Shown one piece after another: positions 37,072 through 46,306 of a stretch of DNA of 64,000 bases. Origin of the DNA: an uncultured Burkholderiales bacterium (lineage in GTDB: Bacteria; Pseudomonadota; Gammaproteobacteria; Burkholderiales; Burkholderiaceae_C). Each line of letters begins with the position of its first letter. Positions within the stretch are counted from its first letter, which is position 1. The stretch lies in the NCBI GenBank assembly GCA_903844385.1, contig CAIMTJ010000093.1, positions 1-64,000 on the forward strand, written 5' to 3'. The position numbers and the translations under genes were made by a program. The notes below the pieces were generated by a model that was given only the letters and a program-made list of their open reading frames with translations, made no database searches and had not been told where the DNA came from.

Positions 37072-38232
37072 ATGAAAATTCACGAATACCAAGGCAAAGA
37101 AATTTTGCGACAGTTTGGCGTCCCCACTCCAAGGGGCATCGCGGCCTTTACCGTGCAAGAAGCCGTCGAAGCGGCGCAAAAGTTGGGCGGCCCGGTTTGG
37201 GTGGTCAAAGCGCAAATTCACGCTGGGGGTCGCGGCAAGGGCGGCGGCGTCAAGTTGGCGCGCTCGATCGACGAGGTGCGCCAACTCGCCTCTGAAATCT
37301 TGGGTATGCAACTCGTCACCCACCAAACCGGCCCCTTGGGTCAAAAGGTTCGCCGCTTGTTGATTGAAGAAGGCGCCGACATCAAAAAAGAATATTACGT
37401 CTCTGTGGTCACCGACCGTGCCTCTCAAAAAGTGGTGATGATGGGTTCTTCCGAAGGCGGCATGGACATTGAGGAAGTGGCGCATACATCGCCAGAAAAA
37501 ATCATCAAAGTGTTCATCAACCCCATCGACGGCATGTCTGACGAGCAAGCTCTGGGTCTCGCCCACGGCATGGGCGTGCCCGCTCCTAGCGCCCCAGAGG
37601 CTGCCAGCGTCATGCAAAAGCTCTACCAAGCCTATATGCAAACCGACTCCTCCTTGGCCGAGATCAACCCCTTGATTTTGCAAGGCGACGGCCACATCAA
37701 GGCCTTGGACGCGAAATTCAACTTTGACCCCAATGCTTTGTTTCGCCACCCCGAAATTGTGGCTTACCGCGATTTGGACGAAGAAGATCCAGCCGAGATT
37801 GAGGCGAGCAAGTTTGATTTGGCCTACATCAGCTTGGATGGCAACATCGGCTGCTTGGTCAATGGTGCAGGCCTGGCCATGGCCACCATGGACACCATCA
37901 AGCTGTTTGGCGCGGAGCCCGCGAATTTTCTGGATGTGGGCGGCGGTGCTACCCCTGAGAAGGTCACCGAGGCCTTCAAAATCATGCTCAAGAACCCCAA
38001 AGTCAAGGCGATTTTTGTCAACATCTTTGGCGGCATCATGCGCTGCGACACGATCGCGACGGGCATCATCACCGCTTGCAAAGCGGTCAACCTGAGCGTG
38101 CCCTTGGTGGTTCGCATGAAAGGCACCAACGAAGAATTGGGCAAATCCATGCTCGCTCAATCCGGCCTGCCCATCATCAGCGCCGACACCATGGCCCACG
38201 CCGCCCAGCAAGTCGTCGCCGCCGTCAAATAA
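37072..38232 (+). CDS. sucC: Succinyl-CoA synthetase subunit beta
   Basis: ADP- or GDP-forming step of the TCA cycle, together with SucD. 386 residues, exactly the usual length. N-terminal ATP-grasp domain with [20 protein letters not shown] and [17 protein letters not shown]-terminal ligase domain with [17 protein letters not shown] and [13 protein letters not shown]. The ATG at 37072 follows GAGAAC weakly. sucD follows after 17 bp. Confidence 0.97.
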   Translation: MKIHEYQGKEILRQFGVPTPRGIAAFTVQEAVEAAQKLGGPVWVVKAQIHAGGRGKGGGVKLARSIDEVRQLASEILGMQLVTHQTGPLGQKVRRLLIEEGADIKKEYYVSVVTDRASQKVVMMGSSEGGMDIEEVAHTSPEKIIKVFINPIDGMSDEQALGLAHGMGVPAPSAPEAASVMQKLYQAYMQTDSSLAEINPLILQGDGHIKALDAKFNFDPNALFRHPEIVAYRDLDEEDPAEIEASKFDLAYISLDGNIGCLVNGAGLAMATMDTIKLFGAEPANFLDVGGGATPEKVTEAFKIMLKNPKVKAIFVNIFGGIMRCDTIATGIITACKAVNLSVPLVVRMKGTNEELGKSMLAQSGLPIISADTMAHAAQQVVAAVK

Positions 38233-38249
38233 GCCCCAAGGTTCGCATC

Positions 38250-39143
38250 ATGTCTATTTATATCAATCAACACACCAAAGTCATCACCCAAGGCATCACC
38301 GGTAAGACCGGCCAATTCCACACGGAAAAATGCCAAGAATACGCCAATGGGCGTGAATGTTTTGTCGCCGGCGTGAACCCCAAAAAGGCCGGCGAAAAGA
38401 TCTTCAACATTCCCATCTACGCCTCTGTCCAAGAAGCTGCCGCTGAAACCGGTGCCACCGTCTCGGTCATCTATGTTCCCCCCGCTGGTGCGGCGGCGGC
38501 CATTTGGGAAGCGGTGGAAGCCCACTTGGATTTGGTCATTTGCATCACCGAGGGCATCCCCGTGCGTGACATGCTCGAAGTGCGCAACAAAATGAAGGCC
38601 AAGGAAGCCGCCGGCGGCAAGAAAACCCTCCTCCTCGGCCCCAATTGCCCCGGCCTCATCACCCCCGACGAGATCAAGATCGGCATCATGCCCGGTCACA
38701 TTCACAGGAAAGGCCGCATTGGCGTGGTCTCGCGCTCAGGCACTCTCACCTATGAAGCCGTGGCGCAAGTCACCGAAATTGGCCTCGGCCAGTCCTCGGC
38801 GGTCGGCATTGGGGGCGACCCCATCAACGGGCTGAAACACATCGATGTCATGAAAGCCTTCAATGACGACCCGGACACCGATGCGGTCATCATGATTGGT
38901 GAGATTGGCGGACCCGACGAGGCCGAAGCCGCGCGTTGGTGCAAAGACCACATGAAAAAACCCGTGGTCGGCTTCATTGCCGGCGTCACAGCGCCTGCGG
39001 GTAAGCGCATGGGTCATGCCGGCGCCTTGATCTCGGGCGGGGAAGACACGGCTGACGCCAAATTGGCCATCATGGAAGCGTGTGGCTTTAAAGTCACCAA
39101 AAACCCCTCCGAGATGGCCGCCTTGTTAAAGGCCATGCTTTAA
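38250..39143 (+). CDS. sucD: Succinyl-CoA synthetase subunit alpha
   Basis: CoA-binding and phosphorylated subunit of succinyl-CoA synthetase. 297 residues. It has the N-terminal QGITGKTGQFHTEKCQEYANG, the CoA segment LLLGPNCPGLITPDEIKIGI, and the phosphohistidine in GHAGALISGGEDTADAK. The ATG at 38250 begins MSIYINQHTKVITQG. Co-transcribed with sucC. Confidence 0.97.
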   Translation: MSIYINQHTKVITQGITGKTGQFHTEKCQEYANGRECFVAGVNPKKAGEKIFNIPIYASVQEAAAETGATVSVIYVPPAGAAAAIWEAVEAHLDLVICITEGIPVRDMLEVRNKMKAKEAAGGKKTLLLGPNCPGLITPDEIKIGIMPGHIHRKGRIGVVSRSGTLTYEAVAQVTEIGLGQSSAVGIGGDPINGLKHIDVMKAFNDDPDTDAVIMIGEIGGPDEAEAARWCKDHMKKPVVGFIAGVTAPAGKRMGHAGALISGGEDTADAKLAIMEACGFKVTKNPSEMAALLKAML

Positions 39144-39153
39144 TCCATTGAAA

Positions 39154-39322
39154 GCCACGGCATGGCCTTGGGGGCAAAAGCTCGGGTCTGGACGAACCCC
39201 CATCTTTTAACCACCAAGGCGATCATGCCGTGCACCCCCAAGCGCTCACTCGAATTTTTGCACTGCTATGGGCGTGAGCGCTTTTGGGTCACCCATGCTT
39301 GGGCGTTTACACTCGGGTGACC
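39154..39322 (+). promoter_or_regulatory. Three stacked hairpins in the leader of the TerC-family gene
   Basis: Three consecutive inverted repeats fill the sucD-terC gap. (1) CACGGCATG (39156-39164) with CATGCCGTG (39224-39232), extended inward by GCCTTGG with CCAAGGC and a 3-base bulge. (2) AAGCGCTCAC (39240-39249) with GTGAGCGCTT (39274-39283), perfect, plus an outer CCC/GGG. (3) GGTCACCC (39287-39294) with GGGTGACC (39315-39322), perfect. Hairpins 2 and 3 share bases at 39287-39288, so they may compete. No T-run follows hairpin 3. It may be a cis-regulatory RNA or end sucCD transcription. The known manganese riboswitch signature GGGGAGUAG is not seen. Confidence 0.5.
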
Positions 39323-39364
39323 TGATTTGTCAACCAAACACCTCTTTTCTAAGGGATCGATCAC

Positions 39365-40072
39365 ATGGAATTCATGTCTCAATTTGAACTCGCTGATTTT
39401 TGGATCAATTTACTCAAAATCATTTGGATCAACGTGGTCTTGTCAGGTGACAACGCGGTGGTCATTGCCTTGGCCGCCAGAAGCTTGCCCCCCAGAGAGA
39501 GAAAACTGGCCATCGTTTGGGGCTCTGGTGCGGCCGTCCTCCTGAGGGTGATCCTCACCATCGTGGCCGCCCAATTGATGGCCATGCCGTATTTGCAACT
39601 CATCGGTGGTGCGCTCTTGTTGTGGATTGGGGTCACCCTACTCGTCGATGAAGACGGCGATGATGAGGAGGAGAAAGAGTACTCCAACCTCATGGCCGCG
39701 ATTCGAACCATTTTGATTGCCGACCTGGTCATGAGTTTGGACAATGTGATTGGTGTGGCCACTGCCGCCAAGGGAGACATGACCTTGCTGATTTTGGGCT
39801 TGGCCATCAGCATCCCTGTGGTGGTGTTCAGCTCCTCCCTCATGATCACCGTCATGACACGCTTTCCCATCTTGGTCACCTTGGGTGCGGCTTTGATCGG
39901 CTGGGTGGCTGGAGAAGCCGCGGTCAACGATGCGGCGATCAAGCCCTTGGTGCTGGACAACCCCCTCATCGAGTATGGCGTTCCGGCCTTGTGTGCTGTT
40001 GCGGTGGTGCTGTTGGGGCACACCTTGAAAAACAAAGCGCAGCGGCAGCATGAAAGCCACCACCAGGAATAA
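39365..40072 (+). CDS. TerC-family membrane protein (YjbE-like), possible metal exporter
   Basis: Inner-membrane protein of about seven helices; relatives (Alx, YceF, YjbE) help export manganese or supply it to secreted enzymes. 235 residues. The paired acidic motifs WINVVLSGDNAVVIALAAR (helix 1) and LIADLVMSLDNVIGVATAA (middle) are diagnostic. Between the halves is an acidic loop DEDGDDEEEKEY. It is preceded by a structured 220-bp leader and followed by a strong terminator, so it is a single-gene unit. Confidence 0.9.
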   Translation: MEFMSQFELADFWINLLKIIWINVVLSGDNAVVIALAARSLPPRERKLAIVWGSGAAVLLRVILTIVAAQLMAMPYLQLIGGALLLWIGVTLLVDEDGDDEEEKEYSNLMAAIRTILIADLVMSLDNVIGVATAAKGDMTLLILGLAISIPVVVFSSSLMITVMTRFPILVTLGAALIGWVAGEAAVNDAAIKPLVLDNPLIEYGVPALCAVAVVLLGHTLKNKAQRQHESHHQE

Positions 40073-40098
40073 AGCGACGCTCGGGTCTTACTCCATGC

Positions 40099-40125
40099 AA
40101 AAGGGCTCCTCGGAGCCCTTTTTTT
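40099..40125 (+). terminator. Rho-independent terminator of the TerC-family gene
   Basis: AAAAGGGCTCC, loop TC, GGAGCCCTTTT, then a T-run to 40125. The A-run on the 5' side allows it to work for moaC on the other strand too, though moaC ends only 29 bp to the right. Confidence 0.9.
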
Positions 40126-40153
40126 GATTTCTGGTGCCTGTGCGGCTGAACCT

Positions 40154-40657
40154 TCAAGGTGTGCGAGTCTCGGTATCGGCCACAAAATGACCCGAGTGCC
40201 CGCCTTTTTTTTCAAGCAAACGCACGTCACCCATGACCATGCCGCGGTCGACCGCTTTGCACATGTCGTACACCGTCAAGAGCGCCACTTGAACCCCCGT
40301 GAGGGCTTCCATTTCAACCCCAGTGGGCCCCACGGTTTCAGCCGTGACACGACACACCAGACCAAAACGCGAGGCTTGAGGCTCGTCTACCACTTGCCAC
40401 TCCAACGCCACTCGGGTGAGGGCCAGTGGGTGACACAAGGGAATCAAGTCGCTTGTTTTTTTGGTCGCTTGGATGCCTGCGATGCGCGCAACACCCAAAA
40501 CATCGCCCTTGCTCGCCGTGCCTTGACGAATCAAGTTCAAGGTGTCGGCCTTCATGCCAATAAAGCCACTGGCCAGCGCCACACGGTGGGTGGGTGTTTT
40601 GCCTTGCACATCCACCATATGGGCTTGGCCTTGTTCATCAAAATGGGTCAGTGACAT
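40154..40657 (-). CDS. moaC: Cyclic pyranopterin monophosphate synthase MoaC
   Basis: Forms cyclic pyranopterin monophosphate in molybdenum cofactor synthesis. 167 residues. It has [50 protein letters not shown], and [15 protein letters not shown], all typical. Good Shine-Dalgarno AGAGGA ahead of the ATG at 40655-40657. No other moa genes are adjacent. It provides a cofactor that the molybdenum hydroxylase at 25471-27780 would need. Confidence 0.96.
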   Translation of the reverse strand: MSLTHFDEQGQAHMVDVQGKTPTHRVALASGFIGMKADTLNLIRQGTASKGDVLGVARIAGIQATKKTSDLIPLCHPLALTRVALEWQVVDEPQASRFGLVCRVTAETVGPTGVEMEALTGVQVALLTVYDMCKAVDRGMVMGDVRLLEKKGGHSGHFVADTETRTP

Positions 40658-40902
40658 CGAGATCCTCTTGGTAAAGCGTTAACATGGGTGTGAGATGATA
40701 CGTTGTCTTGGGACGCTTTGGCCCATGCACTGGCATTGACTCGCTCAAACTGAACCCAAGGGGTTCACACATTGGGCCTCTTAGGGTGTTGTTGTGCACG
40801 TTGTCGGCCCTCCATGGGACTTGATCCGCCTTGACTGCTTTGACTGCTTTGAATTCGACCGTCCTTTCACCACCCCAAACCACCCACGCTGGCCCTGGCT
40901 GG

Positions 40903-42558
40903 ATGCGCGTGTTGGGCGTGTTCGCTCTGGTGCTGGGTCTTGGCGCCTCGCCCAGTTGTTGGCCTCAAAGCAGCAGCAACAGCAACGGCGACGTGCTGAG
41001 CTCCCCGCCCTTGATGCGCCCGCGTCCCAACGCCAACAAGCCGCGACTCGACGAACAACTGCCCAGCCTAGGCGACGGCTCAGAGATGGGCTTGGGGGAA
41101 GAAAAACGCCTTGGAGACTCGGTGGTTCATGAGATTTTTCGCGATCCCGATTACACCGAAGACGCCGTCCTCGTCGACTACATCCAGTCGACTTGGCAGC
41201 CCTTGATCCAGGCCGCCAGTCTGCGCGGTGAATTGTCCCCCGACATGCTGCAGCGCTTTGCCTGGCAAGTGCTTCTCATCAAAGACCCCAGCATCAACGC
41301 CTTTGCGCTGCCTGGGGGCTATATGGGGGTTCACCTCGGACTCATCGGTGTGGTCGCCAACCAAGACGAACTGGCTTCGGTACTCGCGCATGAACTCAGC
41401 CACATGACCCAGCGCCATTTGTCGCGCCTCTTTGCCCAGCAGTCACAGCAAACACCCCTCTTGTTGGGAGCCATGCTCTTGGGGGTATTGGCCGCGAGCA
41501 AAAGCCCCAATGCAGCCAGCGCATTGATGGTGGGCGGGCAGGCCGTCACGACGCAAAACCAACTCAATTTCTCCAGAGACATGGAGCGTGAGGCTGACCG
41601 GGTGGGCTACGGCGTCATGACCCAAGCCGGCTATGAAGGCGCGGGGTTTGCCAGCATGTTTTTAAAACTGCAACAAGGCTCGCGCTTCAATGACAATGGT
41701 CAGTATCCTTATTTGCGCTCCCACCCCCTCACCACCGAGCGCATCGCGGACATGCAGTCCAGAAGCTTTGGCAGTGAATCGAACTTGGTGAAGATCAACA
41801 GCTCAGCGAGCAACTGGTCTCACCTCATGATGGCCGCGCGTGCACGCGTTCTCACCCGAACGCAGCAAGAGGCTTGGCGTGTGCAGGTGCTGGTGGCCGA
41901 GCAAGCCTTGCTGCATGCACAAAACCCCTTGAGCACGCGCATCGGCGCGCTCTACGCAGGGGTGTTGGCCAGCGCCCACATGGGCGACTTCAAGACCTCA
42001 CAGCGTTTGCTCCAGACCCTACAGTCTTGGGTGATGAGCGCGCCTGAAGCGTCCGCCCAGATGCACTTGGCGCTGTTGAGAGCTGAAGTGGCCTTGCTCA
42101 GCAAAGACCCTGAACAAGCCCAAGCTTTGCTCGAGCCCCTGGCACACACCCGGGCGCGATTGTTTTTCTTGTGTGAAGCACGTCTTCAAATCGACGCCAA
42201 AGCGCTCGCTCTTGGAGCAAGCTCCACGCTCAGCACGGGTCTGACCACCTTGAGTGTGAACGAATTGCATGAGTGGGTGGTCTTGCACCCGCAAGATGCC
42301 CAGGCCTGGGAGTTGCTGTCCCAAGCGCAACGCATGAGCGAGGACTTGCTCGGCTCAACTCGCTCTTTGGCCGAGTCCTTCGCCGTCAAGTTTGACTTCA
42401 ATGCGGCAGTGGACCGCCTGATTGCGGCTCAAAATTTGGCCAAGCAACTCGCCAAAGGTGCGGGTTTGAGTCGGGCGCAAGAGATGCAAGCCTCCATCAT
42501 CGATACCCGACTGCGTGAACTCTTGGCCAAACGGCGCGAACAGTCACTCCAGCACTGA
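40903..42558 (+). CDS. M48-family periplasmic metalloprotease with TPR-like C-domain (BepA-like)
   Basis: Zinc protease of the YfgC/BepA type, which in E. coli checks outer-membrane protein assembly. From the ATG at 40903 it has 551 residues: a signal peptide (VLGVFALVLGLGASPSC), the M48 domain with INAFALPGGYMGVHLGL, the zinc site HELSHMTQRH and EREADRVGYGVM, then about 270 residues of helical repeats resembling TPR. An upstream in-frame TTG (40831) would add 24 residues before the signal sequence and is less likely. Confidence 0.88.
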   Translation: MRVLGVFALVLGLGASPSCWPQSSSNSNGDVLSSPPLMRPRPNANKPRLDEQLPSLGDGSEMGLGEEKRLGDSVVHEIFRDPDYTEDAVLVDYIQSTWQPLIQAASLRGELSPDMLQRFAWQVLLIKDPSINAFALPGGYMGVHLGLIGVVANQDELASVLAHELSHMTQRHLSRLFAQQSQQTPLLLGAMLLGVLAASKSPNAASALMVGGQAVTTQNQLNFSRDMEREADRVGYGVMTQAGYEGAGFASMFLKLQQGSRFNDNGQYPYLRSHPLTTERIADMQSRSFGSESNLVKINSSASNWSHLMMAARARVLTRTQQEAWRVQVLVAEQALLHAQNPLSTRIGALYAGVLASAHMGDFKTSQRLLQTLQSWVMSAPEASAQMHLALLRAEVALLSKDPEQAQALLEPLAHTRARLFFLCEARLQIDAKALALGASSTLSTGLTTLSVNELHEWVVLHPQDAQAWELLSQAQRMSEDLLGSTRSLAESFAVKFDFNAAVDRLIAAQNLAKQLAKGAGLSRAQEMQASIIDTRLRELLAKRREQSLQH

Positions 42559-42879
42559 GTTGAGCACCAGGCCCCAAGCACTGTAGAGCAAGGAGCCCAG
42601 GAGTGCGTCGGAGAAATGGTCGATTTCAAAGCCTTGGATCAGGGAGGATGCCCACCAAAACATCCACGCGTTGATGACAAAGAGGAACAAGCCCATGCTC
42701 AGCAACGTGATGGGCAAGGTGAGCACGACCAAGACGGGGCGCACCAACATATTGAGAAATCCGATGACAAAGGCCGCGAGCAATGCCGCCCCAAAGCCAT
42801 TGAGCCACAAACCCGAATCCAACTGACACAAGGCCATGAGTGCCATGGCATTCAAAACCCACTTCAAAAGCATTGTCAT
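42544..42879 (-). CDS. Small four-helix membrane protein (phage-holin-family-4/YvlD-like)
   Basis: 111 residues and almost entirely hydrophobic, with about four predicted helices (for example ALLAAFVIGFLNMLVRPVLVVLTLP). The NxLVRPVLxxLTLPIT motif matches the phage holin family 4 domain (YvlD). It is a chromosomal housekeeping-like protein of unknown role. Start ATG at 42877-42879 with GGAGACG nearby. Its 3' end overlaps the end of the M48 protease gene by 15 bases on the opposite strand. Confidence 0.8.
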   Translation of the reverse strand: MTMLLKWVLNAMALMALCQLDSGLWLNGFGAALLAAFVIGFLNMLVRPVLVVLTLPITLLSMGLFLFVINAWMFWWASSLIQGFEIDHFSDALLGSLLYSAWGLVLNSVLE

Positions 42880-43009
42880 GCCGCGTCTCCTTGTCGCTGA
42901 TTCACCATCATAACGCGAGGGCGCACAGGTCCCTCGTCTCACGCAGCACCTGAGCGTGGGATTGGCGTTCCAAGACAAAGTCCTGAGAAGCGTCTATGAT
43001 GCAAGACCC

Positions 43010-43435
43010 ATGCAAAGCATCCACATCACCGACATCGAAGCGGCCATCAATTATTGGCGCCATGTCAGCCCCAGTCCCGACGGCGTTGAGCTGAGTAAGC
43101 CCCTGCGCGCCTTGGCCGATGTCTATGCCTTGATGGTGTATCACCGCGAAGACAGCGTGAGCACCCAAGGCTTCCCCCCCAAAGCCTATGCGGCGTGGCT
43201 CACTTGGTACGATCAGACACCGGACACGCCTTGTATTGCCATATGCTCAACCTCACAAGGCGACGCGTTTTGCAAAGGCTGTGGGCGAACCTTTGAGGAG
43301 GTCCAGCACTGGACGCAGATGAACCCCGCACAAAAGAGGACCACCTGGCGGCGCATCACCTTGGAGCAAAGTGCCTGGCGCTTTAACCGTTATGCCGAGC
43401 GCGTGCGTGACCACCACCCTAGCCCTCAAGCGTGA
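43010..43435 (+). CDS. DUF3717 plus DUF1289 fusion protein
   Basis: 141 residues. The N-terminal half (MQSIHITDIEAAINYWR to about residue 50) resembles the DUF3717 domain found in Burkholderiales; the C-terminal half carries the four-cysteine DUF1289 motif PCIAICSTSQGDAFCKGCGRTFEEVQHW, likely a small metal site. Both domains usually occur as separate short proteins. The ATG at 43010 is chosen because it begins the conserved part. Function unknown. Confidence 0.8.
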   Translation: MQSIHITDIEAAINYWRHVSPSPDGVELSKPLRALADVYALMVYHREDSVSTQGFPPKAYAAWLTWYDQTPDTPCIAICSTSQGDAFCKGCGRTFEEVQHWTQMNPAQKRTTWRRITLEQSAWRFNRYAERVRDHHPSPQA

Positions 43436-43521
43436 AGCCTTGGGGCTTGGCGTTTTAGGGGTTTTGAGGATTTTGAGGATTTTGAAGTGATGGGGCTCAA
43501 GCTGCCCGCACCCACCGCGCA

Positions 43522-44964
43522 TCAATGCTGGGGGGTCACGAGCGCTTGAAGCGCCAACTGCTCAGCCAAGCCAATGTAGCGCTCGGGCGACAAGGCGAGC
43601 AAGCGGTCTTTGGCGTTTTGGGGAATGGCCAATTGCGCAATCAATTCGTGGAGGTCTTCTTGGGTGACTTTTTTGCCCCGGGTGTGCTCCTTGAGCTGCT
43701 CATAGGCGCCACTCAAACCGTAACGGCGCATCACGGTTTGAATGGGCTCGGCGAGCACCTCCCACGCCGCGCCCAAGTCCTCGGCGAGTCGCTCTTCATT
43801 GATTTCGAGCTTTTGCAGCCCCGCGGCCAAGGATTGATACGCCAGCATGGCGTGCCCCAAGGCAACGCCGACATTTCGAATGACCGTGCTGTCACTCAAG
43901 TCCCGCTGAAAACGAGAAATGGGCAGCTTGTCGCTCATGTGACGCAGCAGCGCATTGGCCAGGCCTAAATTGCCTTCGGCGTTTTCAAAATCAATGGGGT
44001 TGACTTTGTGGGGCATGGTGGACGAGCCAATTTCGCCTTCTTTCAAGCGCTGCTTGAAATAGCCCAAAGAAATATAGCCCCACATATCACGACAGCAGTC
44101 GATCAAAATGACGTTGAGGTGGGCCAAGGCATCAAACACCTCGGCCATGGTGTCATGCGGCTCAATTTGTGTGCTGTAGGCTTGGAAATGAAGACCCAGG
44201 CCCACCCGCTCAGGAACGAGCCCCTCCACCACCACTGGGCCCTCAATCACCTGCTGGGCCAGCTGCTGCCAGTCGACCTCGGGATAAGCCACCACCTGTG
44301 CGTTGTAGTTGCCCACCGCGCCATTCATTTTGGCTCGCAACTCAATGCGACCCAGGCGCTCGAGGGCTCGCTCTAAGCGCACCAACACATTGGCCATCTC
44401 TTTGCCCACGGTCGTGGGTGAGGCTGTTTGTCCGTGGGTTCTCGAGAGCATGGGCACGTGGGCAAAGTTGTTCACCATCTCGCGCAACAAAGCCGTCACG
44501 CGCAACAAGGCTGGCTTGAGCACCTCATCTCTGCCCGCTTGGAGCATCAAGGCATGGCTGCAGTTGTTGATGTCTTCACTGGTCAAGGAAAAATGCACCC
44601 ACTCGACAGACTCGAGCAAGCTTTGTTGAGCGCTGGCAGACAAGGTGTTGTGGCTCAACTGCGCTTTGATCCAATACTCCACGGCTTTGACATCGTGGTT
44701 GGTGGTTTTCTCAATGTCCTTGATGGCGAGGGCGTCCTCCATGGAAAACTTGAGAAACAAGGACAAGAGATAGCGCCTGGCCTCCTCGTCAAACGTGGGC
44801 AATTCATGAAGCCCGGCTTGACTCAAGGCCAACAGCCAAGTGACTTCCACTTGCACACGCCGGCGCATATAACCGAACTCCGAGAGCTCAAAGCGCAAAC
44901 CTTCAAGCTTGCTCGCATAGCGCCCGTCCAATGGTGACAAGGCGTTGATGGTGGATGTGTTCAT
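43522..44964 (-). CDS. purB: Adenylosuccinate lyase
   Basis: Acts twice in purine synthesis: SAICAR to AICAR, and adenylosuccinate to AMP. 480 residues, slightly longer than E. coli PurB (456). It has NALSPLDGRYASKLEGLR, the catalytic SRTHGQTASPTTVGKE and the fumarase-family signature GSSTMPHKVNPIDFENAEGN. The ATG at 44962-44964 is used, one codon inside a GTG. Divergent from a GST gene, an arrangement common in this order. Confidence 0.97.
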   Translation of the reverse strand: MNTSTINALSPLDGRYASKLEGLRFELSEFGYMRRRVQVEVTWLLALSQAGLHELPTFDEEARRYLLSLFLKFSMEDALAIKDIEKTTNHDVKAVEYWIKAQLSHNTLSASAQQSLLESVEWVHFSLTSEDINNCSHALMLQAGRDEVLKPALLRVTALLREMVNNFAHVPMLSRTHGQTASPTTVGKEMANVLVRLERALERLGRIELRAKMNGAVGNYNAQVVAYPEVDWQQLAQQVIEGPVVVEGLVPERVGLGLHFQAYSTQIEPHDTMAEVFDALAHLNVILIDCCRDMWGYISLGYFKQRLKEGEIGSSTMPHKVNPIDFENAEGNLGLANALLRHMSDKLPISRFQRDLSDSTVIRNVGVALGHAMLAYQSLAAGLQKLEINEERLAEDLGAAWEVLAEPIQTVMRRYGLSGAYEQLKEHTRGKKVTQEDLHELIAQLAIPQNAKDRLLALSPERYIGLAEQLALQALVTPQH

Positions 44965-45162
44965 CACCCAATTCTAAGTCGCCCCATTGCAGAGCTCTTT
45001 AATTTGTCGCTTGGACAGATAAAAACACGGAAAAAATCTTTTTTTAATCTTTTTTGAAACCTTTTTTCATGCCTTCATGGACTAAATGCTCAATGCGTCG
45101 CTCTCACACAACACCCCAAAATCACAGGCCGATAGAATGGTTTGAAGCTTTTTGATCAAACC

Positions 45163-45771
45163 ATGAAACTCATCGGATCCCTCACCAGCCCCTTCGTGCG
45201 CAAAGTTCGCATTGTGATGGCTGAAAAAAAACTAGACTACCAACTCGAACTCGATGAGGTCTGGTCCGAGACAAGCACCATCTCTGAGTCCAACCCCTTG
45301 GGACAAGTGCCATGCTTGATCATGGAAGGCGGCGAGGCCTTGTTCGATTCACGGGTGATCGTGGAGTACTTGGACACCTTGTCACCGGTGGGCAAACTGA
45401 TCCCCAGCAGTGGTCGCGAGCGCGCCGAAGTCAAAACTTGGGAAGCCTTGGCCGATGGTTTAATGGACGCTTGCGTTTTGGCGCGGCAAGAAAAGCATTG
45501 GCCCTTGCGCCAAAGCGGCGAGCGCTCGAGCGCCTGGATCGAGCGCCAAATGGGCAAGGTTCACAAGAGTTTGGCCGCCATGGAAAAGGGACTCGCAGAC
45601 AAGGCGTATTGTTCTGGGATCCATCTGAGCTTGGCCGACATTGCGGTGGGGTGTGCCCTGGGTTATTTGGACCTGCGTTTTGCTGAACTTGGCTGGCGTG
45701 AGACTTGTCCTGAGCTCACCCGACTGGCGGACAAACTGAGCACTCGCCAGTCCTTCATCGACACGGTTTGA
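45163..45771 (+). CDS. Glutathione S-transferase family protein
   Basis: 202-residue glutathione transferase. N-terminal thioredoxin fold: LIGSLTSPFVRKVRIVMAEK with the catalytic-region Ser (SPFVRK), then SNPLGQVPCLIMEGGEALFDSRVIVEYLD, a well-conserved GSH site (LFDSR). C-terminal helical domain with SGIHLSLADIAVGCALGYLD. The ATG at 45163 is preceded by an in-frame TTG seven codons upstream that is less probable. Divergent from purB. Confidence 0.9.
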   Translation: MKLIGSLTSPFVRKVRIVMAEKKLDYQLELDEVWSETSTISESNPLGQVPCLIMEGGEALFDSRVIVEYLDTLSPVGKLIPSSGRERAEVKTWEALADGLMDACVLARQEKHWPLRQSGERSSAWIERQMGKVHKSLAAMEKGLADKAYCSGIHLSLADIAVGCALGYLDLRFAELGWRETCPELTRLADKLSTRQSFIDTV

Positions 45772-45787
45772 TCCTCCAGCTTGCGCG

Positions 45788-46306
45788 CTACAAGTCCCGC
45801 GCACCCGCACGCAAGAGCGTTGGACTGGCCAGACGTTTTCTCAACCAGCGCAAAACGCCTCCCACGATCGGAAACTTTTCATAAAGCTCTTGCGCCGCGT
45901 CCCAATAATCGCGGTGGGCGTCAATCATCCACACACCTTGCGGTGTTAAAGACCAACGCAGGTAGCTCGAGCCTTCAATCGTTTGCACCTGCCCACCTTT
46001 GAACCCCTTGATGTGAAAGAAAAAACTCCACGTCAAAAACAACTGACCCCCTTGCACCATGCGGTCGTGGACCACGAAATGCGGCGCCTGCAAGGTCTCA
46101 AACATGTGGGCAAACAAGGCCCCAATGGCCTCACGCCCCGAGATGTCATTGAACGGGTCTTTGAAAGCGGCCGTGGGGGAGTAAAAGTCGTCCAAACGAA
46201 GCAAGTTGCTGGGCGTGAGGGTTTCAAAAAGCGCAATCAAGTCGTCCACCCGCTTGGCGTCCAATCCAGCCGTTTGGGCTAGCGCTTGCAAGGCGATGTC
46301 GTTCAT
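45788..46306 (-). CDS. SnoaL-like (nuclear transport factor 2 fold) protein
   Basis: 172-residue cone-shaped NTF2-fold protein with segments LIALFETLTPSNLLRLDDFY, AFKDPFNDISGREAIGALFAHM and WMIDAHRDYWDAAQELYEKFPI. No catalytic residues can be assigned with confidence. Its ATG overlaps the upstream SDR stop as ATGA, so it is the last gene of the eight-gene block. Orthologues accompany the fatty-acid-modifying genes of the ChrR-linked cluster in other proteobacteria. Confidence 0.8.
   Translation of the reverse strand: MNDIALQALAQTAGLDAKRVDDLIALFETLTPSNLLRLDDFYSPTAAFKDPFNDISGREAIGALFAHMFETLQAPHFVVHDRMVQGGQLFLTWSFFFHIKGFKGGQVQTIEGSSYLRWSLTPQGVWMIDAHRDYWDAAQELYEKFPIVGGVLRWLRKRLASPTLLRAGARDL

Noticed and set aside
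39154-39364. Manganese riboswitch (yybP-ykoY) before the TerC-family gene
   Set aside because: The conserved GGGGAGUAG segment is not seen. Kept only as an unknown structured leader.
43462-43487. Short 9-bp direct repeat TTTTGAGGA near the purB end
   Set aside because: Only two exact copies plus a partial third, in a short gap; no sign of function.
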